This document shows positions 33,681 to 43,747 of a stretch of 64,000 bases of DNA, one piece after another. Source of the DNA: Pseudomonadota bacterium (GTDB taxonomy: Bacteria > Pseudomonadota > Gammaproteobacteria > Burkholderiales > Burkholderiaceae_C); the NCBI GenBank assembly GCA_018241265.1, contig JAFEEF010000026.1, positions 1 to 64,000 of the forward strand. Direction: 5' to 3'. Numbering within the stretch: the first letter of the stretch is position 1; each line of letters opens with the position of its first letter. The translations under genes and the position numbers were made by a program. The notes under the pieces were generated by a model that saw only the letters and a list, made by a program, of their open reading frames with translations, did not search any database and was not told where the DNA came from.

Positions 33681-34960
33681 CGGATGTCGTCCTTGCCCTG
33701 CTCATCGCACTCTTCGCACTGGCGGGCTGCGCAACGACGCCGCCGCCCGCACTTCCGGTCGCACCGACCCCTGCCACGCCGGCGGCGCCTGCGACCGATG
33801 CGGCACCGCCGCCCGCCAAGCCGAACGACGAAGCCCCGGCCCGGCGCTTTGCCGACTGGATCGCCGCCTTCCGCGCCGCGGCCCGCGCGCAGGGCATCGA
33901 TGACGCGACCCTGGCCGCCGCGTTCGATTCGGTGCTCTACCTGCCGCGCGTCATCGAGCTCGACCGCGCACAGCCGGAGTTCGTGCGTCCGGTCTGGGCC
34001 TACCTCGACAGCGCCGTGTCGAAGCAGCGCGTCGCCGCCGGCCGCGAGCGGATGCAGCAAGTGCGCGTCGAGGCGGACGCGGCCGCAGCGCGCTACGGCG
34101 TACCGCCGTCCATCCTCGTCGCGATCTGGGGCATCGAGAGCAACTACGGCAGCAACTACGGCGACATACCGACCATCGATGCGCTCGCCACGTTGACCTT
34201 CGACGGCCGCCGCGAGGCCTGGGCGCGCGGCGAGCTGATGACGGCGCTGCGCATCCTGCAAAGCGGCGACATCGATCGCGCGCACATGCTCGGCTCCTGG
34301 GCCGGCGCGATGGGCCAGACGCAGTTCCTGCCGTCGAACTTCGTCGCCTACGCGGTCGATGCCGACGGCGACGGACGGCGCGACATCTGGGGCAGCATGG
34401 CCGACGTGCTGGCATCGACGGCGAACCTCCTCGCGCGCTCGGGCTGGCGCGCCGGCGAGCCGTGGGGCGGCGAAGTGCGATTGCCCGACGGCTTCGACCT
34501 CGCGCGGGCCGACGGCACGACGCTGCAAGGCTCGGCGCAATGGGCCGCCGAAGGCGTGCGCGCCGTCGACGGCGGCGCGCTGCCGGAGTGCGCGGATGCG
34601 GCACTGCTGCTGCCGGCCGGCCGGCGCGGACCGGCCTTCCTGATCGGCGCGAACTTCCGCGCGATCCTGCGCTACAACAACTCGACGAGCTACGCGCTCG
34701 CCGTGGCCCTGCTCGCGCAGCGCCTGACGGATGGGCCCGGTGTCCAGGCCGCCTGGCCGCGCGATCTCGTGCCGCTCGGCCGCAGTCAGCTGCTGGCGCT
34801 GCAGACGGCGCTCAATGCCCGCGGCTACGACAGCGGCACGCCCGACGGGCTGCTCGGGCCGGCCACCCGCGCCGCGCTGCGCAGCTACCAGCGCAGCGCC
34901 GGGCTGCCGCCGGACGGCTATCCGACGCTCGACTTGCTCGAGCGGCTGCAAGCGCCCTGA
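33677..34960 (+). CDS. lytic murein transglycosylase, MltB family, lipoprotein
   Basis: A 427-residue outer-membrane lipoprotein (lipobox LAGC at about residue 18, followed by a Pro/Ala-rich spacer) that cleaves peptidoglycan between MurNAc and GlcNAc, forming 1,6-anhydro ends. The catalytic Glu is E154 in WGIESNYG; GAMGQTQFLPSNF, AVDADGDGRRDIW and RYNNSTSYALAV are MltB-family blocks. A C-terminal peptidoglycan-binding domain (about 365-425, LQTALNARGYDSGTPDG) is present, as in the MltB/Slt-type proteins of Proteobacteria. ATG overlaps the symporter stop. Confidence 0.92.
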   Translation: MTDVVLALLIALFALAGCATTPPPALPVAPTPATPAAPATDAAPPPAKPNDEAPARRFADWIAAFRAAARAQGIDDATLAAAFDSVLYLPRVIELDRAQPEFVRPVWAYLDSAVSKQRVAAGRERMQQVRVEADAAAARYGVPPSILVAIWGIESNYGSNYGDIPTIDALATLTFDGRREAWARGELMTALRILQSGDIDRAHMLGSWAGAMGQTQFLPSNFVAYAVDADGDGRRDIWGSMADVLASTANLLARSGWRAGEPWGGEVRLPDGFDLARADGTTLQGSAQWAAEGVRAVDGGALPECADAALLLPAGRRGPAFLIGANFRAILRYNNSTSYALAVALLAQRLTDGPGVQAAWPRDLVPLGRSQLLALQTALNARGYDSGTPDGLLGPATRAALRSYQRSAGLPPDGYPTLDLLERLQAP

Positions 34961-34970
34961 CGCCCGACCT

Positions 34971-36683
34971 TCAGTCGATCGCGATGTCGAGCCGCTGCGT
35001 GCCGCTGCGGCAGCTTGCCACTTCGACGTGCAGCGTGCCGCTGCCCGCGGCGATCAGCGTCACGTAGTGCTCGTGCCCATTGCCGCGCGTCCAGGGCGAG
35101 AACACGCTCGGCCCGCCGTACAGGCCGCCTCCCCAGCCGTCGAGATGGCCGATCTCGACGACGCTTTCGACCGGCGCCAGCAAGGTCGTGCCGACGGCAC
35201 GCACGGTCAGCCGCAATGGTTCCGAATGCGGCAGGTCCTTGGCCGACGGCACGCCGTAGCTCGCGAGGTAGCCGAGGTTGGCGATGCGCAGGTCGACGCG
35301 CGTGCGGCCCTCGGTGCGCTCGCGCTTGGCCACGTCGACGCGGATGCGCGGCGTCAGCGCGGCGACCCGCAGGAACGCCGCGCTCTGCGCGTTGCAGGTC
35401 TCGGCGAGGCGCTCGTAGGGCGGGTTCCAGATGCCGACGCGCGGATCGAAGCCGTTGATCTCGACCTCGCCGAGCTGCGGATGCTGCACCTTGGTCCAGG
35501 TACCGAACACGCGACCGGCGTTGTGCTCGCGGTCGAATACCGCGAGCGCCCGCAGGTCCTTGCGCGTCAGCTTGGCGTAGTGGTCGACGAACGGTTTCTT
35601 GCGCTCGATGCCGAGCTGCCTGAACAGATCCCACAGCTCGACCACATAGGCGAGCGCGCCGCGCTGGTGGTAGGCGTAGTCGGAAAGATCGCCGTGCAGC
35701 GGCTTCTCCGGCTCGTAGAGGAATTCGTGGAAGCCGCTCACCGTCGCATAGCCGGTGTGCTCGGTCATCCACGCCTCGACCTGCTCGAAGATGCCGAGGT
35801 CGCCCGGGTCCATCTTCGAGTCCGGCTTGTCGCCGAGCGGCCGGATCAGCACGCCGCCGAAGGTGTGCAGGTTGAGCCACACCATGATGTTCGGATGGCG
35901 CGTCGCAAAGTCGATCACCGCGCGCGTCTCGGGCGCTGCGCCCGGATAGGGACCCGCCCCGCCCTGCTGCGGCTCGGGCGCCCATGAATACGGGAAGTTG
36001 CGGTTGTAGTCGTACGGGTTGTCGCTCAGGTAGCTGGGCGCCGGGATCGTGCGGCCGTCGAAGTTGACGATGCGGCCTTCCGGATAGAGCTTGAAGTACG
36101 GCCCCGGGTCTTCGGGCAAGCGCGCGACCAGCACCGACGGCGACAGCACCGCACCGTCGTCGCCGCGCAGCTCGACCAGTTCGCCGGCCGGATCTTCGAG
36201 GCGCATCGTGCGGACGTGACCGTCGCCGTCGATGTCGTCCGATTCCCAGTACGCATGGCCGCGTGCGACGCGGTCGTCGACCGGGCTCGAGCGCACGTAG
36301 CGTCCTCGCTTCAACACCTCCTCGGCGCCGTCGGGCGAAATGCGCGGCACGACGTAGAACAGCGTCTCGCGGATCGCCTCGGCCATGTGCGCCGGCAAGG
36401 GCTTGCCGCCGGCCGTGTCGGCGCCGGCGTGGATCGCCAGGATGTCTTCGGCGATCGCCAGCGCGACGCTCGATCCGCACACTTCGCTGGCGTGCATGTT
36501 GCCGTCGATCCAGACCGCCGGCCGCGCCTGGTCCGGATCGCGACCTATCGTCAGCATCGGAATGTCGCGCCCGCCGGCGCTCTTGCCGAGCACGCCGGCG
36601 TGCGCAATGCCGGGATGCTCGGCCGCCCAGGCTTCGATCTGCGCGACGATCTCGGCGTGGTCGAGGTACTTCTGGCGGAACAT
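34971..36683 (-). CDS. M14-family zinc carboxypeptidase-like protein
   Basis: A 570-residue metallopeptidase of the M14 family. The zinc ligands are H and E in [11 protein letters not shown] near residues 63-67 and H in [11 protein letters not shown] near 272; the catalytic Glu is likely in [14 protein letters not shown] near 348. [10 protein letters not shown] and the region [12 protein letters not shown] are typical of the large bacterial M14 proteins. No signal peptide is visible, so it is probably cytosolic. A C-terminal beta-sandwich-like half (about 420-570) follows. GGAG eight bases before ATG fixes the start. Substrate unknown. Confidence 0.88.
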   Translation of the reverse strand: MFRQKYLDHAEIVAQIEAWAAEHPGIAHAGVLGKSAGGRDIPMLTIGRDPDQARPAVWIDGNMHASEVCGSSVALAIAEDILAIHAGADTAGGKPLPAHMAEAIRETLFYVVPRISPDGAEEVLKRGRYVRSSPVDDRVARGHAYWESDDIDGDGHVRTMRLEDPAGELVELRGDDGAVLSPSVLVARLPEDPGPYFKLYPEGRIVNFDGRTIPAPSYLSDNPYDYNRNFPYSWAPEPQQGGAGPYPGAAPETRAVIDFATRHPNIMVWLNLHTFGGVLIRPLGDKPDSKMDPGDLGIFEQVEAWMTEHTGYATVSGFHEFLYEPEKPLHGDLSDYAYHQRGALAYVVELWDLFRQLGIERKKPFVDHYAKLTRKDLRALAVFDREHNAGRVFGTWTKVQHPQLGEVEINGFDPRVGIWNPPYERLAETCNAQSAAFLRVAALTPRIRVDVAKRERTEGRTRVDLRIANLGYLASYGVPSAKDLPHSEPLRLTVRAVGTTLLAPVESVVEIGHLDGWGGGLYGGPSVFSPWTRGNGHEHYVTLIAAGSGTLHVEVASCRSGTQRLDIAID

Positions 36684-36881
36684 GCGGTCTCCTGTCGTTC
36701 GTGTCGCGGCAGGCCGTGATGTTGCCTGATCCGACGGCGCCGTCAGTGCCGCCCCCGGGCCCGCGCGCGCCAGGCCGTCGACAGCGCACGCGCCTCCGGA
36801 TCGGGACGTGCCGGCAGCTTGCGGTCGTCGCTGCCGTCGCTGCGCCGCGTCAGGGCGGCGTGGCCCGCACGGATCGCCGCA

Positions 36882-37373
36882 TCAGGGCGACGCGGTGTGC
36901 ATGCGCCGCAGCAGCCAGCGTCCGTCGGGCTGGTGCGCCCAGCGCGCCGAGAACGTGCCTGCCGCGGTGATCGTCTTGCCGCCCGGCGCGACGACCGTCT
37001 GGCTGTACCTGCCTTCCTGCGTGACGCGGCCGTCGCCTTCGACCGACGTCGACGTGGCCTGGAGCTCGTACGTCCGGATGCGGTAGCCGGCGTATCCCTT
37101 CAGGAAGGCGAGGATGTCGTCGTGGCCGACGTGCGGCGGGCCATCGCCATGCGACAGCTCGCCGCCGCTGTCGTACATGTCCGCCAGGCGTTCGGCATCG
37201 GCTGCGACGCTCAGTTGCCGGTAGCGTGCCAGCGATGCGACGACCTCCGCTTCCTGGCGCTTCTCGCCTTCGACCTGCCGCACCACGTGCCCGATCAGCA
37301 GACCGCAACCGCTCAGCCCGAACAGCACGAGCACGGCGATGGCGGCGAGCAGGCAGCGCCTGATGGCGAGCAT
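36882..37373 (-). CDS. NTF2-like (SnoaL-fold) lipoprotein
   Basis: A 163-residue predicted lipoprotein with lipobox LSGC at about residue 23 after the helix CLLAAIAVLVLFGL. The mature part has NTF2-like characters: YRQLSVAADAERLADMYDSGGEL, a helix and strands ending in GTFSARWAHQPDGRWLLRRMHT. NTF2-fold proteins range from binding proteins to enzymes. It starts four bases after the stop of the DUF4157 gene, so the two are probably one operon, and a protective or delivery partner role is possible. No catalytic residues are clear. Confidence 0.75.
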   Translation of the reverse strand: MLAIRRCLLAAIAVLVLFGLSGCGLLIGHVVRQVEGEKRQEAEVVASLARYRQLSVAADAERLADMYDSGGELSHGDGPPHVGHDDILAFLKGYAGYRIRTYELQATSTSVEGDGRVTQEGRYSQTVVAPGGKTITAAGTFSARWAHQPDGRWLLRRMHTASP

Positions 37374-37377
37374 CGAG

Positions 37378-38739
37378 CTACGGACGTCCGCGCGCGGGCG
37401 GCGGCGTCTTCTTCATCAGCAGTTCCAGGTTGTCGCAATGGTTGCGCGCGGTCGGAACGACATCGAACTTGTGCCCGCCCGGCACGTCGCGGCCGGCCAC
37501 GTCGGCATGCACCTGCTGCAGGAAGCGCTGGACATTGTCGGACGTCGATCGGCTCAACTGCTGGTTGAGGTCGGCGGCGCAGGCGGTCAGATCGGCCCCG
37601 CTGCCGCGCAGCGCGAGGATGGCCCGCTGATCCGGCACCAGGAACCGATTGGATTCCTGGACGATGTCGCTGGCGTGCTCGCGCTCGTTGGCGATCATCC
37701 ATTGGTAGAAGTCGGTCGACGTCGGGTCGCCCTTCATCACGGTGCTGATGCGATCCGGCGTGCCGCAGTCTGCCGGCAGGCCGCGGCGCCGGATGTTCTT
37801 GCGCTCGATCACCTGGGGGCCCCAGCGCCCGTCGGCGGGCGGCTGCGGCAGGCGGATGTTGGCCGATATCCGCGTATCGAACGCCTTGTAGCCGCACTGC
37901 ACGGCCGGACTCGCGGTGCCCGAGCCGCTGCCGGACCCACCGCTGGAACCGCTGCCGGATCCGGCGGCCGAACCGGCACCGGATCCTTGCTGCGGCGAAG
38001 TCGACGCCGGCGCGCTCTTCGGTTCGATCTCCTTCGGATCGAAGGCATCCTTCAAGACCGCCGGCGTGATGACGTCGTGGCCATTGATCGTCAGCGTCGT
38101 CAGCGCCAGCGAGTCGTCGTTGCGCAGGAGGTAGCGCTGGATCGGGTCGTCGCGATCGGGGGGGCCCGGGTCGGGATAGAGGATCGCACGGTGGACCTTC
38201 GATGCGCCGCCGTCGCGCTGCTGCAGGACGTGGGCCAGTTCGTGCGCGATCAGGCGCTGCCCGCCACGCCGGTCGGGACGGTATTGCCCGGCCCCGAAGA
38301 CGATGTCGGGCCCGACCGTGTAGGCACGGGCGTTCGCATGTCGCGATGCATCCGCCGCCGCGGGATCGGCGTGCACGCGTACCCGGCCGAAGTCATGCCC
38401 GAAGCGGGCTTCCATGAACGTCCGCACGTCGGGGTCCAAGGGCTGCGACGGCGTTGCCAACCCGCGCTCGACCGCTGGCGGAACCGCCGGTGCCGGGCCG
38501 GCAGCGCCGCATGCGCAGCGGCGTGCGACGGCCTGCGGGCTGGCCGATGGCCGCGCCACAGGCCGGCCGTCCATCACCGCTGCCGCGATGCGCTCGGCCT
38601 CGAGTTCCTCGGCATCGCCCGGCCGGCTGAACAAGAGGCTCGCGGGCGCGCTCCGACCGCGGCCCGCAGATCGCTGCAATGCGAGCAGTGATGGTGTCGA
38701 CCCGGCGGTCCGCGCCGGCCGGTGTGCGTAGGTGTGCAC
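37378..38739 (-). CDS. DUF4157 (eCIS core) metallopeptidase-like protein
   Basis: A 453-residue protein with a DUF4157 domain (about 90-175): FGHDFGRVRVHADPAAADAS, ARAYTVGPDIVFGAGQY and the zinc motif HELAHVLQQ (H166, E167, H170). DUF4157 proteins are frequent near extracellular contractile injection systems and in polymorphic toxins. A Gly/Ser-rich linker lies around 248-274, then a C-terminal domain (about 275-453) I do not recognise, with ANEREHASDIVQ and four or more cysteines. The GTG start has GGAG five bases ahead. No signal peptide is seen. No injection-system genes are in the window. Confidence 0.78.
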   Translation of the reverse strand: MHTYAHRPARTAGSTPSLLALQRSAGRGRSAPASLLFSRPGDAEELEAERIAAAVMDGRPVARPSASPQAVARRCACGAAGPAPAVPPAVERGLATPSQPLDPDVRTFMEARFGHDFGRVRVHADPAAADASRHANARAYTVGPDIVFGAGQYRPDRRGGQRLIAHELAHVLQQRDGGASKVHRAILYPDPGPPDRDDPIQRYLLRNDDSLALTTLTINGHDVITPAVLKDAFDPKEIEPKSAPASTSPQQGSGAGSAAGSGSGSSGGSGSGSGTASPAVQCGYKAFDTRISANIRLPQPPADGRWGPQVIERKNIRRRGLPADCGTPDRISTVMKGDPTSTDFYQWMIANEREHASDIVQESNRFLVPDQRAILALRGSGADLTACAADLNQQLSRSTSDNVQRFLQQVHADVAGRDVPGGHKFDVVPTARNHCDNLELLMKKTPPPARGRP

Positions 38740-38791
38740 GTAGGCTCCGAAGTCTGCGCGAACCGACTCTACATCGGATCCGCGCAGCGGC

Positions 38792-39991
38792 TCACTTCCA
38801 CAACGCGCACTTCGACTCCGCCTTCGTCGCCCACGCCTGCTCGCCCGGCACGGTCGCGACGAGCTTGAAGTAGTCCCACGGGTACTTCGACTCGGCCGGC
38901 GTCTTCACCTGCATCAGGTACATGTCGTGCACCATGCGGCCGTCCGGGCGGATGGTGCCGTTGGTCGCGAACATGTCGTTGATCTTCGTCGCCTTCATCT
39001 GCGCCATCACCTTGTCGGCATCGTCGGTGCCTATCGTCTTGACGGCGTTCAGGTAGTTCCACACGGCGGAGTAGTCGGCGGCCTGCGTCGACGACGGCTC
39101 GCGCCTGGTCTTCTCGAAGTAGCGCTTGGCCCACTCGCGCGTCTTCGGCGTGCTGTCCCAGTACCAGGCGTCGGCGATGTACATGCCTTGCGTCACCGGC
39201 AGACCGAGCGCATGCACGTCGGTGATGAACATCAGCAGGCCGACCAGCCTCATCGACTTGTTGATGCCGAACTCGTTGGCGGCCTTGATCGAGTTGATGG
39301 TGTCGCCCCCGGCGTTCGCGAGCGCGAGGATCTTCGCCTTCGACGCCTGGGCCTGCAGCAGGAAGGCGCTGAAGTCGGTCGCGTTGAGCGGATGCTTGAC
39401 GCTGCCGAGCACCTTGCCGCCGTTGGCCTTGACGACCGCGCTCGCGTCCTGCTCGAGCGAGGTGCCGAAGGCGTAGTCGGCGGTCAGGAAGTACCACGAG
39501 TCGCCGCCCTGCTTGACGATCGCCGAGCCCGACACCTTGGACAGCGCGATCGTGTCGTACGAATAGTGGATCGTGTAGGGCGAGCAGTCCTCGTTGGTGA
39601 AGCGCGCCGAGCCGGCCGAGATCACGATGATCGGCTTCTTCTTCTCGCGCGCAACGCTGTTCATCGCGAGTGCCGCCGCCGAGTTGGTGCCGCCGATCAG
39701 CACGTCGACGCCCTGCTGGTCGATCCATTCGCGCGCCTTGCTCGACGCGACGTCGGCCTTGTTCTGGTGGTCGGCCACCAGCAGTTCGATCTTCTTGCCG
39801 TTGATCTGGCCGCCCATGTCGGCGATCGCCATGCGGATCGCCTCGGCGCCGCCCGGCCCGTCGATGTCGGCATAGAAGCCGGACATGTCGGTGATGAAGC
39901 CGATCTTGATCGTGTCGCCCGAGATCTGCGCCTGGGCGAGCGGCGCGGCGGCCAGCGCGCAGGCGGCGGCCAGGGTACGCAGGTTCTTCAT
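38792..39991 (-). CDS. branched-chain-type ABC transporter substrate-binding protein
   Basis: A 399-residue periplasmic binding protein of the LivJ/LivK type I fold, with signal peptide (LAAACALAAAPLAQAQ, cleaved about residue 22). Family marks are IKIGFITDMSGFYADIDGPGG, LVADHQNKADVASSKAREW, GGTNSAAALAMNS and YTIHYSYDTI. Related proteins in Burkholderiales bind carboxylates or amino acids. GGAGAG seven bases before ATG fixes the start. It lies 26 bp after acuI and is likely the last gene of that operon; the permease and ATPase genes are not in the window, so it would use subunits from elsewhere or serve as a sensor. Confidence 0.9.
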   Translation of the reverse strand: MKNLRTLAAACALAAAPLAQAQISGDTIKIGFITDMSGFYADIDGPGGAEAIRMAIADMGGQINGKKIELLVADHQNKADVASSKAREWIDQQGVDVLIGGTNSAAALAMNSVAREKKKPIIVISAGSARFTNEDCSPYTIHYSYDTIALSKVSGSAIVKQGGDSWYFLTADYAFGTSLEQDASAVVKANGGKVLGSVKHPLNATDFSAFLLQAQASKAKILALANAGGDTINSIKAANEFGINKSMRLVGLLMFITDVHALGLPVTQGMYIADAWYWDSTPKTREWAKRYFEKTRREPSSTQAADYSAVWNYLNAVKTIGTDDADKVMAQMKATKINDMFATNGTIRPDGRMVHDMYLMQVKTPAESKYPWDYFKLVATVPGEQAWATKAESKCALWK

Positions 39992-40017
39992 GGTTGTCTC
40001 TCCACTTCGGTTGTCGA

Positions 40018-41010
40018 TCAGCGATTCACATCCACGACCACCCGCCCGCGGATGGAGCCGGCGAGGATCTGCGGCGCGGTCTCCAACGCTTCGGCCAGGC
40101 TCACCTGGCGCGCGATCGAGGCCAGTGCCCGACGGTCGATGTCCTGCGCGAGGCGCGCCCACGCGGCCGTGCGCACTGCCTTCGGCGCCATCACGCTGTC
40201 GACGCCGATCAGCGCGACGCCGCGCAGGATGAACGGCGCGACCGTGACCGGCAGGTCCATGCCCTGGGCCAGGCCGCAGGCGGCGACGGTGCCGCCGTAG
40301 CGCGTCGAGGCGCACGCATTCGCGAGCGTGTGCGAGCCGACCGAATCGACGACGCCGGCCCAGCGCTCCTTCTGCAGCGGCTTGCCGGGCGCCGACAAGG
40401 TCGCGCGGTCGATGACCTCGGCAGCGCCGAGCGACTCGAGGTAGCCGGCCTCGGCCGCCTTGCCGGTCGACGCGACGACCTTGTAGCCGCGTTTGGCGAG
40501 CAGCGAGATCGCGACCGAGCCGACGCCGCCGCTCGCGCCGGTGACGAGGATCTCGCCGGCGTCCGGCTGCACGCCGCGCTGCTCGAGCGCCAGCACGCAC
40601 AGCATCGCGGTATAGCCGGCGGTGCCGATCGCCATCGCATCGGCGAGCGTCAACGGCGCCGGCAGCGCGATCAGCCAGTCGCCGTCGACGCGCGCCTTCT
40701 GCGCGAGGCCGCCCCAATGCGTCTCGCCGACGCCCCAGCCGTTCAGCACCACGCTGTCGCCCGGCTTCCAGGCCGGATCGTCGCTCGCCGACACGGTGCC
40801 GGCGAAGTCGATGCCCGGCACCATCGGCCACTTGCGCACCACCGGCGACTTGCCGGTGATCGCGAGGCCGTCCTTGTAGTTGATCGTCGAGTAGGCGACG
40901 TCGACGGTGACGCCCTTGTCGACCGTCGGCAGCGCGGCGTCGTCGAGTTCCTTCAGGGATGCCACGGTCGCCTTGTCGGCCGACTGTTCGAGGTGAATCG
41001 CGCGGAACAT
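40018..41010 (-). CDS. acuI: acrylyl-CoA reductase-like MDR enzyme (AcuI)
   Basis: A 330-residue zinc-free medium-chain reductase of the AcuI/YhdH group, which reduces acryloyl-CoA to propionyl-CoA with NADPH. It shows [18 protein letters not shown], the nucleotide motif [29 protein letters not shown] and [12 protein letters not shown], all typical. Acrylate detoxification and DMSP or 3-hydroxypropionate routes use it. AAGGA seven bases before ATG. It follows the AcuR-like TetR gene by 18 bp, the same neighbour pair as acuR-acuI in Rhodobacter, within a CoA-ligase/hydratase operon. Confidence 0.9.
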   Translation of the reverse strand: MFRAIHLEQSADKATVASLKELDDAALPTVDKGVTVDVAYSTINYKDGLAITGKSPVVRKWPMVPGIDFAGTVSASDDPAWKPGDSVVLNGWGVGETHWGGLAQKARVDGDWLIALPAPLTLADAMAIGTAGYTAMLCVLALEQRGVQPDAGEILVTGASGGVGSVAISLLAKRGYKVVASTGKAAEAGYLESLGAAEVIDRATLSAPGKPLQKERWAGVVDSVGSHTLANACASTRYGGTVAACGLAQGMDLPVTVAPFILRGVALIGVDSVMAPKAVRTAAWARLAQDIDRRALASIARQVSLAEALETAPQILAGSIRGRVVVDVNR

Positions 41011-41028
41011 GGGTTTCCTTTCGGTGGA

Positions 41029-41703
41029 CTATGGAGAGGGACGCACGCCGCGCGGAGCGGCGGCCGGTTCGGAAGACGGCGCTGCGGGCCGCAGCATCTG
41101 CTCGAAGAACAGGGTCGACACGCAATCGAGCGCACGCGTCGATTCCTCGAGCTTCGCGCACAGCACCGCGCCTTCCCATGCGCTCCAGAAGAAGCTCGCG
41201 AGCGCCGCCGAGTCGGCCGAGGTCGCGATCTCTCCTGCGGCCTTGGCTTCGTCGATGCAGCGGGCGAAGCGCCGACGCCAGTCGTCGAGCACCTCGAGCA
41301 GCACGATGCGGAACTCGGCTTCGAGGCTGGCCATCTCCTGGCCGAGATTGCCGACCAGGCAGCCGCGCTTGAACTCGTAGCGCAGCACGCCGCGCGTCGC
41401 GTCGTCGGCGAAGGCGCGCAGGCGGGCCAGCGGCGTCAAGCGCTCGTCGCCCAGCGTGCGGTCGAGCTTCTTCGCGAAGTAGCCCGCATAGTTGCGGATC
41501 ACCGCGTGCGCATAGTCTTCCTTGCTCGGGAAGTAGTAGTAGAACGAGCCCTTGGGCACTTCGGCGAGCTGCACGATCTCGTCGAGGCCGGTGCTCGAGA
41601 AGCCCTTCTGCGTGAAGATCGCGGTGCCGATGTCGACGAGCCGCTGGCGCTTGGCGTCGCCGCGGCCTTGCGGCCTGACGGTGCGTTCCGCGGTCTTCTT
41701 CAT
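41029..41703 (-). CDS. acuR: AcuR-like TetR transcriptional repressor
   Basis: A 224-residue TetR regulator. The N-terminal HTH (about 20-70) includes [29 protein letters not shown]. The ligand domain carries the block [17 protein letters not shown], which closely matches AcuR of Rhodobacter sphaeroides, the acrylate-responsive repressor. The ATG overlaps the MFS stop (ATGA). It is placed inside the operon it probably controls, before acuI. A 23-bp palindrome overlapping the operon promoter at 45296-45318 is a likely site of action. Effector (acrylate or acryloyl-CoA-like) is inferred from the match. Confidence 0.82.
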   Translation of the reverse strand: MKKTAERTVRPQGRGDAKRQRLVDIGTAIFTQKGFSSTGLDEIVQLAEVPKGSFYYYFPSKEDYAHAVIRNYAGYFAKKLDRTLGDERLTPLARLRAFADDATRGVLRYEFKRGCLVGNLGQEMASLEAEFRIVLLEVLDDWRRRFARCIDEAKAAGEIATSADSAALASFFWSAWEGAVLCAKLEESTRALDCVSTLFFEQMLRPAAPSSEPAAAPRGVRPSP

Positions 41704-42905
41704 GCCGGCCTCGACGCCGCCACGGCGGCGCGCGGGCGTACCAGGCGCCGCATGCCGATCAGCCCGACGATCGGGCCCGGCAGCAGCATCCACGCGACCT
41801 TGGCATCGACGTGCGGCCAGGCCGACGTCGCGATCGCGATCGCGAAAGTCGTCAGCAGGAAGCCGACGCTGTTCTGGATCGTCAGCGCACCGCCGACGAG
41901 TTCCGGTGGGCAGGCCTGCGCCGACATCGCAGAGAACTGCGGCGAATCGGCCACCACGGCCACGCCCCAGACCAGCAGCAGCATCAAGACCGCGGCCGGC
42001 GGGCCCGATGCGACGAGCGGGTAGACGAGGCAGATCGAACCCGACGTCGCCAGCGCCCACCAGGCGACGCGCGCCGAGCCGACGCGCCGGCTCAGCACGC
42101 CGCCGGCGATGCAGCCGAGCGTGCCGATCGCGATCGTCGCGAAGGCCCAGCCGGACACGGCCGCCGGCATCGCCGCGCCGTCGCGCGCCAGCACCGGCGC
42201 CACGAGCAGCGGCACCAGCGTCCAGAACGCGTACAGCTCCCACATGTGGCCGAAGTAACCGAACGCCGAGGCGCGGAAGTCGGGCGCCTTGAACGCACTC
42301 AGCACATGCGGCCGTGGACCGTCGACGGCACGCGCCTTCGGCTTCAGGTGCGGACCATCGCCGAGCGTGCCGACGATCGCCGCGCCGACCACCGCGAGCA
42401 CCGACGACACGAGGATCACGGTCTGCCAGCCGATCGCGCCACCGGCCATGCGGATGCCGTGCGGCAGCGCGGTACCCAGGGTCAGCATGCCGACGAGCAA
42501 GCCGAGGCTCTGGCCGGCGCGCGCCGGATCCCAGCTCACGATCAGCTTCATGCCGAGCGGATAGATGCCCGCGAGCGTGAGCCCGACGACGAAGCGGAAG
42601 GCCATCGCGCTCGCGAGGCCGTCGCTCAGCAGCGCGAAGCCTGCGTTGAACAGCGCGCCGAGGATGCTGCAGACGGCGAAGATGCGACTCGCCGCATGGC
42701 GGTCGGCCAGGCCGCTGAGCGCGAACACCAGCGTGCCGACGATGAAGCCGCCCTGCACCGCGTTGGTCAGCCAGCCGAGGTCGCCGCTCGTCAGGCCCCA
42801 CAGGCGCCGCAGGTCGTCGGCGGCGCTGTTCGCGCTGAACCACAGCGACGTGCCGCAGAGCTGCGCGACGACGATCGCCGCGATCGGATGGCGCCTCGTC
42901 GTCAT
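41700..42905 (-). CDS. MFS transporter
   Basis: A 401-residue major facilitator with twelve hydrophobic segments. It starts [27 protein letters not shown], and has the loop 2-3 motif [10 protein letters not shown] in the position of the MFS GxxxDRxGRR signature and a second one ([13 protein letters not shown]) between helices 8 and 9. It is coupled to the hydratase gene upstream and the TetR gene downstream by ATGA overlaps, so it most likely imports or exports the carboxylate handled by this operon. The substrate cannot be read from the sequence. Confidence 0.9.
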   Translation of the reverse strand: MTTRRHPIAAIVVAQLCGTSLWFSANSAADDLRRLWGLTSGDLGWLTNAVQGGFIVGTLVFALSGLADRHAASRIFAVCSILGALFNAGFALLSDGLASAMAFRFVVGLTLAGIYPLGMKLIVSWDPARAGQSLGLLVGMLTLGTALPHGIRMAGGAIGWQTVILVSSVLAVVGAAIVGTLGDGPHLKPKARAVDGPRPHVLSAFKAPDFRASAFGYFGHMWELYAFWTLVPLLVAPVLARDGAAMPAAVSGWAFATIAIGTLGCIAGGVLSRRVGSARVAWWALATSGSICLVYPLVASGPPAAVLMLLLVWGVAVVADSPQFSAMSAQACPPELVGGALTIQNSVGFLLTTFAIAIATSAWPHVDAKVAWMLLPGPIVGLIGMRRLVRPRAAVAASRPA

Positions 42906-43747
42906 CCGCCGCCGGCCTCGGCGAAGCGCGCATCGCGCCACGCGATCGCCGCGCGCATGCCGCGCTCGCGCGCGACGTCCATGAACGCGCGCTTGTCGGG
43001 GCTGCCGTGCGACTCGATGCCATGGTCGATGTCGAGCGCCGTGCGCAGCGCGGTCTGCATGCCCTGGATCTCGTAGGTGCGGTTGAGCGCCTTCTTCGTC
43101 TCGGCGACGAGGTTCGGATCCATCAGCGCGATGCCGCGCGCCGTGCGCAGCGCCTCGTCGAGCTGCGTGCCCGGCGCGACGACTTGGCTGACCAGGCCCA
43201 TCGCGAGCGCGTCGCGCGCCGGGATGCGGTCGTCGGCCGACAGGATGATGCGCTTGGCCTGCTTCGGTCCGGTCATCCACGGCAGCAGCAAGGTGACGAT
43301 GCCGGCGCCGAACTTCAGCTCGGGCTCGCCGAAGATCGCGTCCTCGGTCGCGATCGTGATGTCGCACGACAGCGCCAGCTCGAACGCGCCGGCCAGGCAG
43401 GCGCCGTGCACCGCGGCGATCGTCGGCTTCGGGCTGTTCCAGAAGCGCATCGTCGTGTCGAAGTCGAGGTCGAGGATCTCGCGCCACGCCGCCGCGCCTT
43501 CCGGCCGCGCCTCCATCTGCGCCTTCAGGTCGAAGCCGGACGAGAACGCGCGGCCGGCGCCGCTCACGACGATCACGCGCACGTCGGCATCGGCCTCGGC
43601 GGTGTCCATCGCCGCGTTGATCTCGACGAGGGTCGCCTTGTCGAGCGCGTTGAGCCGCTCCGGGCGGTTCAGCACGAGCTGCGCGACACGGTCGGCCACG
43701 TCGTAGCGGATGTTCCTGAAGTTCATGATCGCGGTCATCGTCGTCAT
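42902..43747 (-). CDS. enoyl-CoA hydratase/isomerase family protein
   Basis: A 281-residue crotonase-fold enzyme. Oxyanion-hole glycines are in AFSSGFDLK and [17 protein letters not shown]; the active-site loop is [23 protein letters not shown], and the end contains [14 protein letters not shown], more like the single-domain acyl-CoA hydratases than FadB. In the setting of acuI and a CoA ligase it could add water to acryloyl-CoA or a similar thioester. ATG at 43745-43747 overlaps the ligase stop (ATGA); ATGs at 43736-43738 and 43724-43726 are alternatives. Confidence 0.87.
   Translation of the reverse strand: MTTMTAIMNFRNIRYDVADRVAQLVLNRPERLNALDKATLVEINAAMDTAEADADVRVIVVSGAGRAFSSGFDLKAQMEARPEGAAAWREILDLDFDTTMRFWNSPKPTIAAVHGACLAGAFELALSCDITIATEDAIFGEPELKFGAGIVTLLLPWMTGPKQAKRIILSADDRIPARDALAMGLVSQVVAPGTQLDEALRTARGIALMDPNLVAETKKALNRTYEIQGMQTALRTALDIDHGIESHGSPDKRAFMDVARERGMRAAIAWRDARFAEAGGG

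Noticed and set aside
36684..36881. Small gene between the M14 peptidase and the NTF2-like lipoprotein
   Set aside because: One minus-strand frame ends in a tidy C-terminus ([14 protein letters not shown]), but it has no start codon of its own; I could not support it.
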